This document shows, piece by piece, positions 16,586-25,081 of a stretch of 64,000 nt of DNA. The notes below the pieces were generated by a model, which saw nothing but the letters and a program-made list of their open reading frames with translations, was not told the origin of the DNA and searched no databases. The DNA is taken from NCBI RefSeq assembly GCF_014642175.1, contig NZ_BMIL01000004.1:62001-126000 (forward strand), read 5' to 3'. The translations under genes were made by a program, and so were the position numbers. The DNA is from Pedobacter quisquiliarum. Its GTDB lineage: Bacteria; Bacteroidota; Bacteroidia; Sphingobacteriales; Sphingobacteriaceae. Positions within the stretch are counted from its first letter, which is position 1; each line of letters starts with the position of its first letter.

Positions 16586-19500
16586 ATGAAAAAAAGTTTT
16601 ATCAAACTTATTAAGCCAGGACCAGTATTAATCGCAGGTAGCGTATTATTCGGTCTGGGCTTCAATTATTCTGGCGTTTTTGCTGCTCATATCAACATTG
16701 AGCGCAGTACAATGCTTAGCAGTAAAAAAGGAATGTCAGACATTCAGGTACAAGGTGTTGTACGTGACGAAACCGGTCAGCCAGTTCCGGGGGTAAGTGT
16801 AAGAGTCAAAGGAACGAGCACTGTCGTAGCGACAGATGCGAATGGACGTTTCAGCCTTTCTGCACCAGCCACAACATCTGTATTGACGTTTTCTTTTATC
16901 GGATACGACACGCAGGAAGTAACAGTAGGTAACCGCACCAACATTACAGTTAATTTAAAGCCTAATTCTACGAATCTGGAAACTGTAGAGGTTGTTTCAG
17001 TAGGTTATGGTACGCTCGACAAAAAAGAGGTAACCTCTTCTGTGAGCCACGTTGACGCTTCTGAATTCCGTCAAAGTGGATCAAGAAACCCGCTTGACCT
17101 TATCCAGGGTAAAGTACCGGGTTTGGTATTAACCAGAACTGGAGGCTCCAACCCGAATAGTGGTGTTTCTGTTCAATTAAGGGGTGCCATTACGGTAACT
17201 GGTAGTTCAAGCCCTTTATTCGTAATTGATGGTATTCCTGATGCAAACCCAGATCTTCTACAACAAGACGACATCGAGTCGATCGACGTATTGAAGGATG
17301 GTTCTGGTGCTGCGATTTATGGTACACGTGGTAACGCCGGTGTAATCATCATCACCACGAAAAAAGGTAAATCAGGGCCGCCGCAATTCAACTACAACTC
17401 TTATTTCAGAAAAGAGTACCTGAACAATAAACCTGACTTCTTGAGCCCTGACGAATTTGCATCAAGGGTTGCCGCAGGAGACATCAAACAACAGGATTTC
17501 GGCAATAGAACCGATTTCTATGATGCTTTGATCAATAAAGACAACTTCTCTCAAAACCATAACTTATCACTATCAGGTGGTACTGACAAAAGCAGCTACC
17601 GTGCAAGTTTAAACTACAGAGATCTGCAGGGTATTGCTTTGCAGAACGGTAGAAAAGAATATACGGTTCGTTTGAATGTGAATCAAAAAGGTTTCAATGA
17701 CCGCTTAAGTGCACAGTTTAACCTTGCATCCAACTTCAACAATGCAAATACGCTTGGTGGTGGTGGATGGGAGAGTGAAGCTGCTAAGAACCCAACTTTG
17801 AGCAACTTCAACCCGGATGGTACATACCGTTACGACCTAACCAGTACGAATGAGTATGCACGTTTATTCATGGAGACCAACAGACGTAAGCAGCAAACAA
17901 CTTCAGCAGATGCTAAGTTCGACTTAGACATTATTGAAGGTTTGAAAGCTTCCGTTTTCGGGTCGGTAACGAGAAACAACAACAATGACGGTTCTTACCG
18001 CTTCAAAGGCAGTGAGGATTCTATGGAGAACTCTGATTTCCGTGGTGGCGCTTATGCTTCCAGAGGTACAGATTTGAACCAAAGATTTGCAGTTGAGCCA
18101 ACCTTACAGTTCAATAAACTGATCCAGGAAAGACACAGCATTAATGCCGTTGCAGGTTACAGTTACAGATACGAGATCAACGAAGGATCTTCAGCATCTA
18201 ACCGTGGCTTCATCAATGACCTTTTCCATGAGGATAACCTAGGACAAGGAAGTGCTTTGGGTGTAGGTAAAGCAAGCATGAGCAGTTACAAAAATGCAAA
18301 CAGTCTTGTTGCATTCTTTGGACGTGTGAACTATGCATTAGATAACAAGTACCTTTTACAGTTCATCATGAGAAGAGAAGGTGCTTCCAGATTTGGAGAT
18401 AACAACAAGTGGGGTAACTTCCCAGCAGTATCTGCAGGATGGAACATCTCTGAAGAAGGCTTCCTTAAAGATAACAGAACCATCAACTACTTGAAATTTA
18501 GGATTGGTTACGGTATCACTGGTAACAGCGGATTTTCTAACAATGCTTCAAGGGTAACCTTAGGTGGCGGTGGTAAATACCTTTTCCCTGATGGTAACTA
18601 CTATGAGACTTACGGTCCAAGCAGAAACCCGAATCCAAACTTGAAGTGGGAAACCAAACGCGAGCTTAACTTAGGTTTAGACTTCCGTGTGGTTAACAAC
18701 AAACTTTCTGGTTCGATTGATGTGTTCAAACGTACAACCAAAGATTTGTTGGATACTTATACTACACCACAACCTCCATTCGTACAATCTAGTATCTATG
18801 CAAACGTAGGTCAGATCTCTTCAAAAGGTATCGAACTTGCATTAAGTTATGCAGCAGTTGATCATGAAGATTTCAAATGGAACATGGATGTAACCGCAAG
18901 TACATTGAAAAACACACTTGATTCATACTCAAATGCGCAGTTCAATGTGAAATACAAAACCTTCGGAGGCATTGGCGGTGCAGGTGCTTTAGGTGATGCG
19001 ATTACGACTTATGAAGGATCAAGAGTAGGTGAGTTCTGGGGTAAGAAATTTGCAGGTTTCAATGAAGAAGGCAAATGGTTATTCTACAACAGAAATGGTG
19101 AAGCGGTTAGAAATGATCAGATCAACAACTCTAAAGATCTTAATCAAACCGATCTTCAAAACCTGGGTAACGCGATTCCAAAATACTACGCTTCATGGAC
19201 CAACAACTTTGCTTACAAGCAATTTGACTTGAGAATCTTTGTTCGTGGTAAATTTGATTACCAAATTCTAAATACTACTGCACTTACCTATGGTAACAAA
19301 ACATGGAGCGGTAACTTGTTAAGAGAAACTTTTGGCAAATTCAGAGATATCAATGATACCTACATGTACTCAGACTACTATTTGGAAAGCGGTACAAACG
19401 TTAAAATCGATGAGGTTACCTTGGGATACAACTTCAAGTTGAACACCAAATGGGCTAGAAGTGCAAGAATTTATGCATCTGGACAAAACCTTGCAACCAT

Positions 19501-19624
19501 CACTGGTTACTCTGGAAATGATCCAGACTTCGTACAAGATACAGGCTTAGGTCCTGGTATCGATGGCCGTGGTGCATATCCAAGTACCCGTTCCTTCTTA
19601 ATTGGATTAAATGTTGGATTTTAA
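16586..19624 (+). CDS. SusC-family TonB-dependent transporter (mannan PUL)
   Basis: 1012 residues. The N-terminal signal is followed by a carboxypeptidase-regulatory-like domain (VQGVVRDETGQPVPGVSVRVKG to FIGYDTQEV), a TonB-box-like VEVVSVGYG, the plug (LFVIDGIP, DIESIDVLKDGSGAAIYGTRGNAG) and a barrel ending SFLIGLNVGF with terminal Phe. It is an outer-membrane importer pairing with the SusD 11 bp downstream. Alpha-manno-oligosaccharides are the likely substrate because GH92 and GH125 genes flank it. A LacI-type operator core lies upstream. Confidence 0.96.
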   Translation: MKKSFIKLIKPGPVLIAGSVLFGLGFNYSGVFAAHINIERSTMLSSKKGMSDIQVQGVVRDETGQPVPGVSVRVKGTSTVVATDANGRFSLSAPATTSVLTFSFIGYDTQEVTVGNRTNITVNLKPNSTNLETVEVVSVGYGTLDKKEVTSSVSHVDASEFRQSGSRNPLDLIQGKVPGLVLTRTGGSNPNSGVSVQLRGAITVTGSSSPLFVIDGIPDANPDLLQQDDIESIDVLKDGSGAAIYGTRGNAGVIIITTKKGKSGPPQFNYNSYFRKEYLNNKPDFLSPDEFASRVAAGDIKQQDFGNRTDFYDALINKDNFSQNHNLSLSGGTDKSSYRASLNYRDLQGIALQNGRKEYTVRLNVNQKGFNDRLSAQFNLASNFNNANTLGGGGWESEAAKNPTLSNFNPDGTYRYDLTSTNEYARLFMETNRRKQQTTSADAKFDLDIIEGLKASVFGSVTRNNNNDGSYRFKGSEDSMENSDFRGGAYASRGTDLNQRFAVEPTLQFNKLIQERHSINAVAGYSYRYEINEGSSASNRGFINDLFHEDNLGQGSALGVGKASMSSYKNANSLVAFFGRVNYALDNKYLLQFIMRREGASRFGDNNKWGNFPAVSAGWNISEEGFLKDNRTINYLKFRIGYGITGNSGFSNNASRVTLGGGGKYLFPDGNYYETYGPSRNPNPNLKWETKRELNLGLDFRVVNNKLSGSIDVFKRTTKDLLDTYTTPQPPFVQSSIYANVGQISSKGIELALSYAAVDHEDFKWNMDVTASTLKNTLDSYSNAQFNVKYKTFGGIGGAGALGDAITTYEGSRVGEFWGKKFAGFNEEGKWLFYNRNGEAVRNDQINNSKDLNQTDLQNLGNAIPKYYASWTNNFAYKQFDLRIFVRGKFDYQILNTTALTYGNKTWSGNLLRETFGKFRDINDTYMYSDYYLESGTNVKIDEVTLGYNFKLNTKWARSARIYASGQNLATITGYSGNDPDFVQDTGLGPGIDGRGAYPSTRSFLIGLNVGF

Positions 19625-19635
19625 GCAATCAAAAA

Positions 19636-21279
19636 ATGAAAAGTAAATCAATTATATACTTAGGCCTTGCCGCTGCACTGAGCTTTACAAGTTCTTGTAA
19701 GAAGCAGCTTGAAGAAAAAGCATACGATCAGTTACTAACTGATAATTTCTACAACAACGAAACCGAGGTCGTTTCAGCAGTATTAAGACCATATACCCAC
19801 GCAAATGCATGGGTAACACCTTCCGGTCAGGATGGCTGGTGGAGAGCTGCAGAGCTTTCCGGAGATCAACTGGCATGGCCTACTAAAGGTCGCCATGGTG
19901 AAGATGGTGGTAAATGGAAACGTTTACATTACCATACCTGGACTACAGATGAAGGTGGATTGAACAACGCCTGGTCACTAATGTACTGGGGAATGGGCTT
20001 GTGTAACGATGCTATCGAAAACATCAGCAGCCGTGAAGTTAGTGCAATGGGTATCACGGAAGAGAAAAAAGCCTCTTTTGTAGCAGAGCTTAAACTTCTG
20101 CGTGCTTTCCATTACCTGAAACTAATGGACCTGTTTGGAAATATTCCAATCGTTACCAAAGTTGGTGAGCCTCTGAAGCCTGAAACGGCATCTCGCCAGG
20201 AAGTGTTCAATTTCATCGAGAAAGAAATCACTGAAAACATCAACGCTGCGCCTAAACATTCAAGAGCAATGATGGGTCGTATGAGTCAGGCTGGTGCTTA
20301 TGCCATGTTGGTTGAGCTATACCTGAACGCTGAAGCCTGGACAGGTACCCCACGTTGGGATGATTGTATTGCAGCAGCAAATAAGCTGATCAATAACGAA
20401 GCTGGTGGTCAAAATGGCGCGATGGCTTTGGATCCAAACATCATCGATCAGTTCAAACCAACTAACGACTTGTCTAAAGAGGTGATCTTCTCGATCGCTT
20501 ACGATTACAAGGTTGCGAACTTCGAGCCATCATGGCCAAGTGAATTCTATCACTTCCAGCAACGTGAAATCTATGGCGGTGGTCGTAATGGTAACGACGG
20601 TATTGTGGTTGTACCTGGTGTGTTTACCACTTACCCGAACAATGACATGAGAAAAAGAGGTTGGTTATTACAAGGACCAATGGTTAAATTCTCTGATGGT
20701 AAAAGCCCTGTGCTTGCCTCTGAAGAATACAATGGCCAGCAATTGGTTTTCGTGGATAGCATCCAGAAAGTTAAAGCTGGTTCTACCGTTTCCAACATGA
20801 GTGAAGGTGAAGAAAACAGCGGTGTACGTTTCAATAAATACAAACTGGGTAACCAGCAACCTGGACCTGGCATTGACGCAGACCCGAACTATAACAACAC
20901 GGACTGGAACATCTACCGTTTAACATGGGTGTATTTCGCTAAAGCGGAAGCAGTCATGCGCAAAAATGGTGGCGTTGCAACACAGGAAGCAGTTGACTTG
21001 ATCAATACTTGTAAAAAACGTGCGTATACTGCTGAAGACTGGGCTTTACCAGGTGTAGCATACACACCAGCTACGCTAACAATGGATGAGTTCCTTGCTG
21101 AACGTGGTCGTGAATTCATCTTCGAAGGATTTAGAAGAGATGACTTGATCCGCTTTGGTAAATTCACCACAGCATCATGGTGGGATCACCAGCCTTCAAA
21201 TCCAACCAAAGCTTTGTATCCTATTCCACAAAGACAAATTGACTTAAACAGTGCCCTGAAACAAAACCCAGGTTACTAA
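19636..21279 (+). CDS. SusD/RagB-family lipoprotein (mannan PUL)
   Basis: 547 residues. The lipobox is FTSSC (Cys21), giving a surface lipoprotein. The SusD fold is supported by AELKLLRAFHYLKLMDLFGNIPIV, AGAYAMLVELYLNAEAWTG, and the C-terminal ERGREFIFEGFRRDDLIRFG with YPIPQRQIDLN. It should bind glycan over the SusC channel. The gene ends 20 bp before an intrinsic terminator, so susCD forms its own transcription unit upstream of the regulator gene. Confidence 0.96.
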   Translation: MKSKSIIYLGLAAALSFTSSCKKQLEEKAYDQLLTDNFYNNETEVVSAVLRPYTHANAWVTPSGQDGWWRAAELSGDQLAWPTKGRHGEDGGKWKRLHYHTWTTDEGGLNNAWSLMYWGMGLCNDAIENISSREVSAMGITEEKKASFVAELKLLRAFHYLKLMDLFGNIPIVTKVGEPLKPETASRQEVFNFIEKEITENINAAPKHSRAMMGRMSQAGAYAMLVELYLNAEAWTGTPRWDDCIAAANKLINNEAGGQNGAMALDPNIIDQFKPTNDLSKEVIFSIAYDYKVANFEPSWPSEFYHFQQREIYGGGRNGNDGIVVVPGVFTTYPNNDMRKRGWLLQGPMVKFSDGKSPVLASEEYNGQQLVFVDSIQKVKAGSTVSNMSEGEENSGVRFNKYKLGNQQPGPGIDADPNYNNTDWNIYRLTWVYFAKAEAVMRKNGGVATQEAVDLINTCKKRAYTAEDWALPGVAYTPATLTMDEFLAERGREFIFEGFRRDDLIRFGKFTTASWWDHQPSNPTKALYPIPQRQIDLNSALKQNPGY

Positions 21280-21298
21280 TTCGAATAACACAATGCTT

Positions 21299-21338
21299 AA
21301 GCGGCTGTTCATGTAAAAATGAACAGCCGCTTTTTTTT
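21299..21338 (+). terminator. Intrinsic terminator of mannan susCD
   Basis: AAGCGGCTGTTCAT pairs perfectly with ATGAACAGCCGCTT across a GTAAAA loop and runs into eight T. Confidence 0.95.
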
Positions 21339-21368
21339 ATTGCAACAATTGCAGTTCAAAGCATAACT

Positions 21369-21500
21369 AAACAGATAGCAAACAGATGGCAAACAGATAG
21401 CAAACAAAGACCAGACAGAGACCAAACCCACAGCAAACCCACACTAGTGTGCGTCTGGTGTGCGTCTTGTGTGCGTGTCCTGTGCGTTTGGTCTGCGCTT
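21369..21500. repeat. 11-bp periodic array, two blocks in inverted orientation
   Basis: Twelve successive 11-bp units. Seven left units follow an A-rich pattern (for example AAACAGATAGC, AAACAGATGGC, AAACCCACAGC). Five right units follow the complementary pattern (for example AGTGTGCGTCT, GGTGTGCGTCT, CCTGTGCGTTT). The blocks meet at the palindrome CACACTAGTGTG (21440-21451). Six consecutive left-block borders are a CA step at exactly 11-bp spacing. Segments 21419-21444 and 21469-21494 are reverse complements at 22 of 26 positions. It lies between a terminator and a promoter, so it is probably little transcribed. Its function is unknown; a second array of the same design is at 54781. Confidence 0.85.
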
Positions 21501-21576
21501 GACTCGAAGCTTTTAACCGCATAACTCAGCTTCGCTTCGTTCCCGCCCATGCGTTATATTCTTTCAATTATTTTTT

Positions 21577-21584
21577 TAGATTTG
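21577..21584 (+). promoter_or_regulatory. -7 element of the mannan lacI promoter
   Basis: TAGATTTG matches TAnnTTTG and ends only 4 bp before the ATG at 21589, so the transcript should start at or next to the start codon. Confidence 0.5.
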
Positions 21585-21588
21585 TTTT

Positions 21589-22599
21589 ATGTCCACAAAA
21601 GTGCTCTCCATAAGAGATATCGCCGCCAAAGCAAACGTCTCCATTACCACTGTCTCCTTTATCCTGAATGGAAAAGCCGTAGAACGAAACATCAGCAAAG
21701 CCGTAATTGAGCGCGTTGAAGAGATCGTAAAAGCGGATGGCTACAAGCCCAATCAGATTGCCAGGAGCCTCAGGACCGGAAACTCACAAATCATCGGACT
21801 TATTGTAGAGGACATCTCAAACCCCTTTTTCGCTGGTATTGCACGCCTTTTAGAGGATAAAGCTTACAAGAAGGGTTATAAAATCATTTACTCCAGTACA
21901 GAAAATCAAGCAGGGAAAACCCGCGAGCTCATCAACCTTTTCAAATCAAGACAGGTGGATGCCTACATCATTGCACCGGCGCAAGGTGCGGAGAAGGATA
22001 TCGAAAGCATCATCTCTGATGGAAAACCTGTGGTGCTGTTCGACCGTTACCTGCCCGAATTGGATGTGAACTACGTCGGGATCGACAACTACGATGCGAG
22101 TTATCAGGCCGTGAAGCACTTTATTGGCGAAGGGAAGCGTCATCCTGCACTAGTTACGGTAGACCTCGATATCCAACAGATTCAGGAGCGTGAGGATGGC
22201 TTTACCGCTGGCCTTCGTGAAGCTGGCATTGAAGATACCGCCGCAGTGGTGCTCAAAGTCCCATTTGCCAACACCCGGGAGCAGACCATCGTGCTGCTGG
22301 AGGAGCTGTTCAAGCAACGTCCGGATGTAGATTCGGTGCTCTTTGCAACCAACTACCTGGCTATTTCCGGCCTGCTTGCCATTAAGAATACCAACAAAAT
22401 TATCAATAAAGATCTTTCCGTAATCGCTTATGATGATGGAGACATCTTTAAACTACATACCCCACAAATTTCAGCACTTGCACAACCTGTAGAAGAGATC
22501 GCTGATGCAATCATTCGCAAGATCTTTCAGGAACTTTCCGCAACAACAGAAAAGACCATTGAACGTACCATTCTTCCGGTGCAGTTGATTGTGAGATAA
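21589..22599 (+). CDS. LacI-family transcriptional regulator of the mannan PUL
   Basis: 336 residues. The N-terminal helix-turn-helix is IRDIAAKANVSITTVSFILNG and the hinge helix is PNQIARSLR. Residues about 60-336 form a periplasmic-binding-protein-like effector domain (IIGLIVEDISNPFFAGIARLLE, VLFDRYLPELDVNYVGIDNY). It lies between susCD and the GH125 operon. Palindromes with core TAAAACGTTTTA occur upstream of both units (16483 and 22684), so it is probably their local repressor, released by a mannose-containing sugar. That effector is inferred. Confidence 0.93.
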   Translation: MSTKVLSIRDIAAKANVSITTVSFILNGKAVERNISKAVIERVEEIVKADGYKPNQIARSLRTGNSQIIGLIVEDISNPFFAGIARLLEDKAYKKGYKIIYSSTENQAGKTRELINLFKSRQVDAYIIAPAQGAEKDIESIISDGKPVVLFDRYLPELDVNYVGIDNYDASYQAVKHFIGEGKRHPALVTVDLDIQQIQEREDGFTAGLREAGIEDTAAVVLKVPFANTREQTIVLLEELFKQRPDVDSVLFATNYLAISGLLAIKNTNKIINKDLSVIAYDDGDIFKLHTPQISALAQPVEEIADAIIRKIFQELSATTEKTIERTILPVQLIVR

Positions 22600-22625
22600 G
22601 GCGGTGAACATGTATCTTTTTTTTT

Positions 22626-22649
22626 ACATGTACTTCGTGTACGTGTTTT
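22626..22649 (+). terminator. Probable terminator of lacI
   Basis: ACATGTAC and GTACGTGT form an 8-bp stem with one wobble around TTCGT, followed by four T. It is 26 bp after the lacI stop. The short T-run makes it weaker than the other terminators here. Confidence 0.5.
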
Positions 22650-22683
22650 GTGAATAGAAATTATATTGCCTATTATTGGAAAA

Positions 22684-22699
22684 GGTAAAACGTTTTACC
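22684..22699. promoter_or_regulatory. LacI-family operator upstream of the GH125 operon
   Basis: GGTAAAACGTTTTACC is a 16-bp perfect palindrome with central CG, 43 bp before the GH125 ATG and 84 bp after the lacI stop. It shares its 12-bp core with the site before susC at 16483. Confidence 0.75.
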
Positions 22700-22742
22700 A
22701 CCAATAATTAATACCATATACCACCATTTATAAGCATTCTGT

Positions 22743-24161
22743 ATGAGAAGAAGAAATTTTATCAAGAACACCGGCTTGCTGGGTGCAGGGGTACTAGCAT
22801 CTAAAGTATCTTTCGCAGCAGCACCAGACTTCCCGGTTGTTCGGGTTGCAGCTTCAGAACGTCACTTCAGAAGTAAAGCTGTAGACGCAGCAATTAAAAC
22901 TTTCCAATCTAAAGTTAAAAATCCTGAACTCACCTGGTTATTTGAGAACTGCTTCCCAAATACCCTGGATACCACCGTTTACTACAAAGAGGTCGCAGGT
23001 CGCCCAGATACCTACGTGATTACCGGCGATATCGATGCCATGTGGTTGCGCGACAGTTCTGCGCAGGTTTGGCCGTACCTTCAGTTTGTAAATGAAGACA
23101 AGCCATTGAAGAATCTGATTGCAGGGGTAATCAATCACCAGACTAAAAGCATTCTGAAAGATCCTTATGCAAATGCCTTCTACGGTGATCCGCAAAAAGT
23201 GGGTGAGTGGAAGACAGATCATACACAGATGAGCCCGGGTGTGCATGAGCGCAAATGGGAGATCGATTCCCTGTGCTACCCAATCCGCCTGGCTTTCCAT
23301 TACTGGAAAAAGACCGGCGATAAAGCGCCTTTTGATGTAGAGTGGAAGAAGTCCATCGCTGCAATTCTCAAGACCTTCAAAGAGCAACAAAGAAAAGAAA
23401 ACAGAGGTCCTTACAAGTTCCAACGTCAGACACCACATCCAACAGATACCCTGCCAATGGGTGGTTATGGCTTCCCGGTTAAGCCCGTTGGGCTAATCGT
23501 ATCTTCATTCAGACCGAGTGATGATGCAACGATTTTCCCATTCCTGATCCCTTCAAACTTCTTCGCGGTGGTTTCCCTGAAACAAGCTGCAGAAATGGTT
23601 ACCGCATTACACAACGACAATGCGTTGTCAACTGAACTGCTTGCATTAGCGAAAGAAGTAGAAACGGCAATCCAACAGCATGGTGTGGTTACGCATCCAA
23701 AATATGGTAAGATCTATGCCTTTGAAGTTGATGGATTCGGTGGCGCTTACATGATGGATGATTCGAACGTGCCAAGCTTATTATCGTTGCCATACCTTGG
23801 CGCGGTAGATAAAAATGATCCGATTTATCAGAACACCCGGAAATTCGTGCTTTCTGCAGACAACCCTTACTACTTCATCGGAAAAGCAGCTGAAGGTATC
23901 GGTGGGCCACATGCCGGACAGGATATGATCTGGCCAATGAGTTTGAGCATCCGTGCTTTAACTTCAACAGATAAAGACGAGATCAAATATTGCATTGACA
24001 CTTTAAAAAAGACACATGGTGGCAAGGGCTTCATGCATGAATCTTTCCATAAAGATGATCCGAATAACTTCACCAGAGCATGGTTCGCATGGTCGAACAC
24101 CTTGTTTGGGGAGCTTTTATGGAGAACTTATCATGAAATGCCTGAATTACTTAAAGCATAA
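22743..24161 (+). CDS. GH125 exo-alpha-1,6-mannosidase, Tat-type signal
   Basis: 472 residues. The start MRRRNFIKN followed by a moderately hydrophobic stretch fits a twin-arginine export signal. The rest matches GH125 (formerly DUF1237): YVITGDIDAMWLRDSSAQVWPYL, FYGDPQKVGEWKTDHTQMSPGVHERKWEIDSLCYPI, FRPSDDATIFPFLIPSNFFAV and GGKGFMHESFHKDDPNNFTRAWFAWSN. Characterised members remove alpha-1,6-linked mannose with inversion, and the HESF segment is likely to hold one catalytic Glu (not verified). With the GH92 genes downstream it should complete degradation of branched mannan or N-glycan cores. It is the first gene of a five-gene operon behind a LacI-type operator. Confidence 0.93.
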   Translation: MRRRNFIKNTGLLGAGVLASKVSFAAAPDFPVVRVAASERHFRSKAVDAAIKTFQSKVKNPELTWLFENCFPNTLDTTVYYKEVAGRPDTYVITGDIDAMWLRDSSAQVWPYLQFVNEDKPLKNLIAGVINHQTKSILKDPYANAFYGDPQKVGEWKTDHTQMSPGVHERKWEIDSLCYPIRLAFHYWKKTGDKAPFDVEWKKSIAAILKTFKEQQRKENRGPYKFQRQTPHPTDTLPMGGYGFPVKPVGLIVSSFRPSDDATIFPFLIPSNFFAVVSLKQAAEMVTALHNDNALSTELLALAKEVETAIQQHGVVTHPKYGKIYAFEVDGFGGAYMMDDSNVPSLLSLPYLGAVDKNDPIYQNTRKFVLSADNPYYFIGKAAEGIGGPHAGQDMIWPMSLSIRALTSTDKDEIKYCIDTLKKTHGGKGFMHESFHKDDPNNFTRAWFAWSNTLFGELLWRTYHEMPELLKA

Positions 24162-24191
24162 CAAAGGAGACATCATAACATTGAATAACAT

Positions 24192-25064
24192 ATGGTTGCA
24201 TTAGGCATTGATATAGGAGGGTCGCACATTACAGCGGCCATGGTAGACCTGGAAAGTAGAAGTATCATAGCGGGATCAACCTTACGAACGGCGGTAGACG
24301 CCAACCTGAATGCAGAAGAAATTTTAAATACCTGGTGTGCCTTGATTGATTCGGTACAGGGTCGCGCCCAGGGGACAGAAGCACACCTTGGGATTGCCAT
24401 GCCGGGCCCTTTCGATTACGACCATGGCATATCGCTGATCAAAGACCAGCCGAAATTCCAGAACTTATACCAGGTAAATATAAAAGATGAGCTGGCGAAG
24501 CGCCTGCAGGTTGAACCGGGAAACATCCGGTTCATCAATGACGCAGCCAGCTTCCTACAGGGCGAAGTCTTTGGCGGAGCGGCCAGAGACAAACAAAAGG
24601 TTATCGGATTAACACTGGGCACTGGGTTAGGTGCTTCTTATTGTGCGGATGGGGTTGCAGTTGATGCTGCACTCTGGGACTCACCATTCAAGGGAGGCAT
24701 TGCTGAAGATTACCTGTCTACCCGCTGGTTTGTTTCGCGGTATCAGGAGCTGACTGGAAAGACCATCTCGGGCGTGAAGGATCTTGCCGATCTGCGTACC
24801 GAGGCAATGGTTAAACGTCAGATCTTTCAGGAATTTGGAAAGCATTTGGGCGAGTTCCTGCTTCCTTTTCTGGAGGCACAGCAGCTGGAAACGGTGGTGT
24901 TGGGGGGTAACATCTCCAATGCACATGCTTTGTTCATGCCGGCATTGCTTGAGCAGCTGCAGGGAAGTGCAAGGCCAGTGGTAATAAAGATTGCGGAATT
25001 AAAAGAAGATGCATCGCTGATTGGTGCCGCGAGCTGTTGGGCTTCGCTGGTGCAGGCGAGTTGA
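24192..25064 (+). CDS. ROK-family sugar kinase lacking the usual zinc motif
   Basis: 290 residues. The N-terminal phosphate-binding loop is ALGIDIGGSHITAAMVD. The second ATP-site segment is KVIGLTLGTGLGASY, and LETVVLGGNISNAH is the adenosine-site region. The catalytic Asp lies in NDAASFLQGE. Most ROK kinases have a CxCGxxGCxE zinc site shortly after the GTGLG motif; here that stretch reads DSPFKGGIAEDYLS, with no cysteines. A cytoplasmic hexokinase role on mannose or glucose released by the mannosidases is inferred from operon position between GH125 and GH92. The ATG at 24192 has no Shine-Dalgarno at normal spacing. Confidence 0.85.
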   Translation: MVALGIDIGGSHITAAMVDLESRSIIAGSTLRTAVDANLNAEEILNTWCALIDSVQGRAQGTEAHLGIAMPGPFDYDHGISLIKDQPKFQNLYQVNIKDELAKRLQVEPGNIRFINDAASFLQGEVFGGAARDKQKVIGLTLGTGLGASYCADGVAVDAALWDSPFKGGIAEDYLSTRWFVSRYQELTGKTISGVKDLADLRTEAMVKRQIFQEFGKHLGEFLLPFLEAQQLETVVLGGNISNAHALFMPALLEQLQGSARPVVIKIAELKEDASLIGAASCWASLVQAS

Positions 25065-25081
25065 ATTTAAGATAAACGCGT

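Larger units (their letters stand above)
21280..21588. other. Intergenic region between susD and lacI
   Basis: It contains in order the susD terminator (21299-21338), a 12-unit 11-bp periodic inverted array (21369-21500), a small inverted repeat CGAAGC/GCTTCG (21505-21510 and 21529-21534) and the lacI promoter element (21577-21584). No credible coding frame is present. Confidence 0.8.

Noticed and set aside
21356..21550. Possible CRISPR array in the susD-lacI intergenic region
   Set aside because: The period is 11 bp with no spacer between units, and no cas genes occur in the window.
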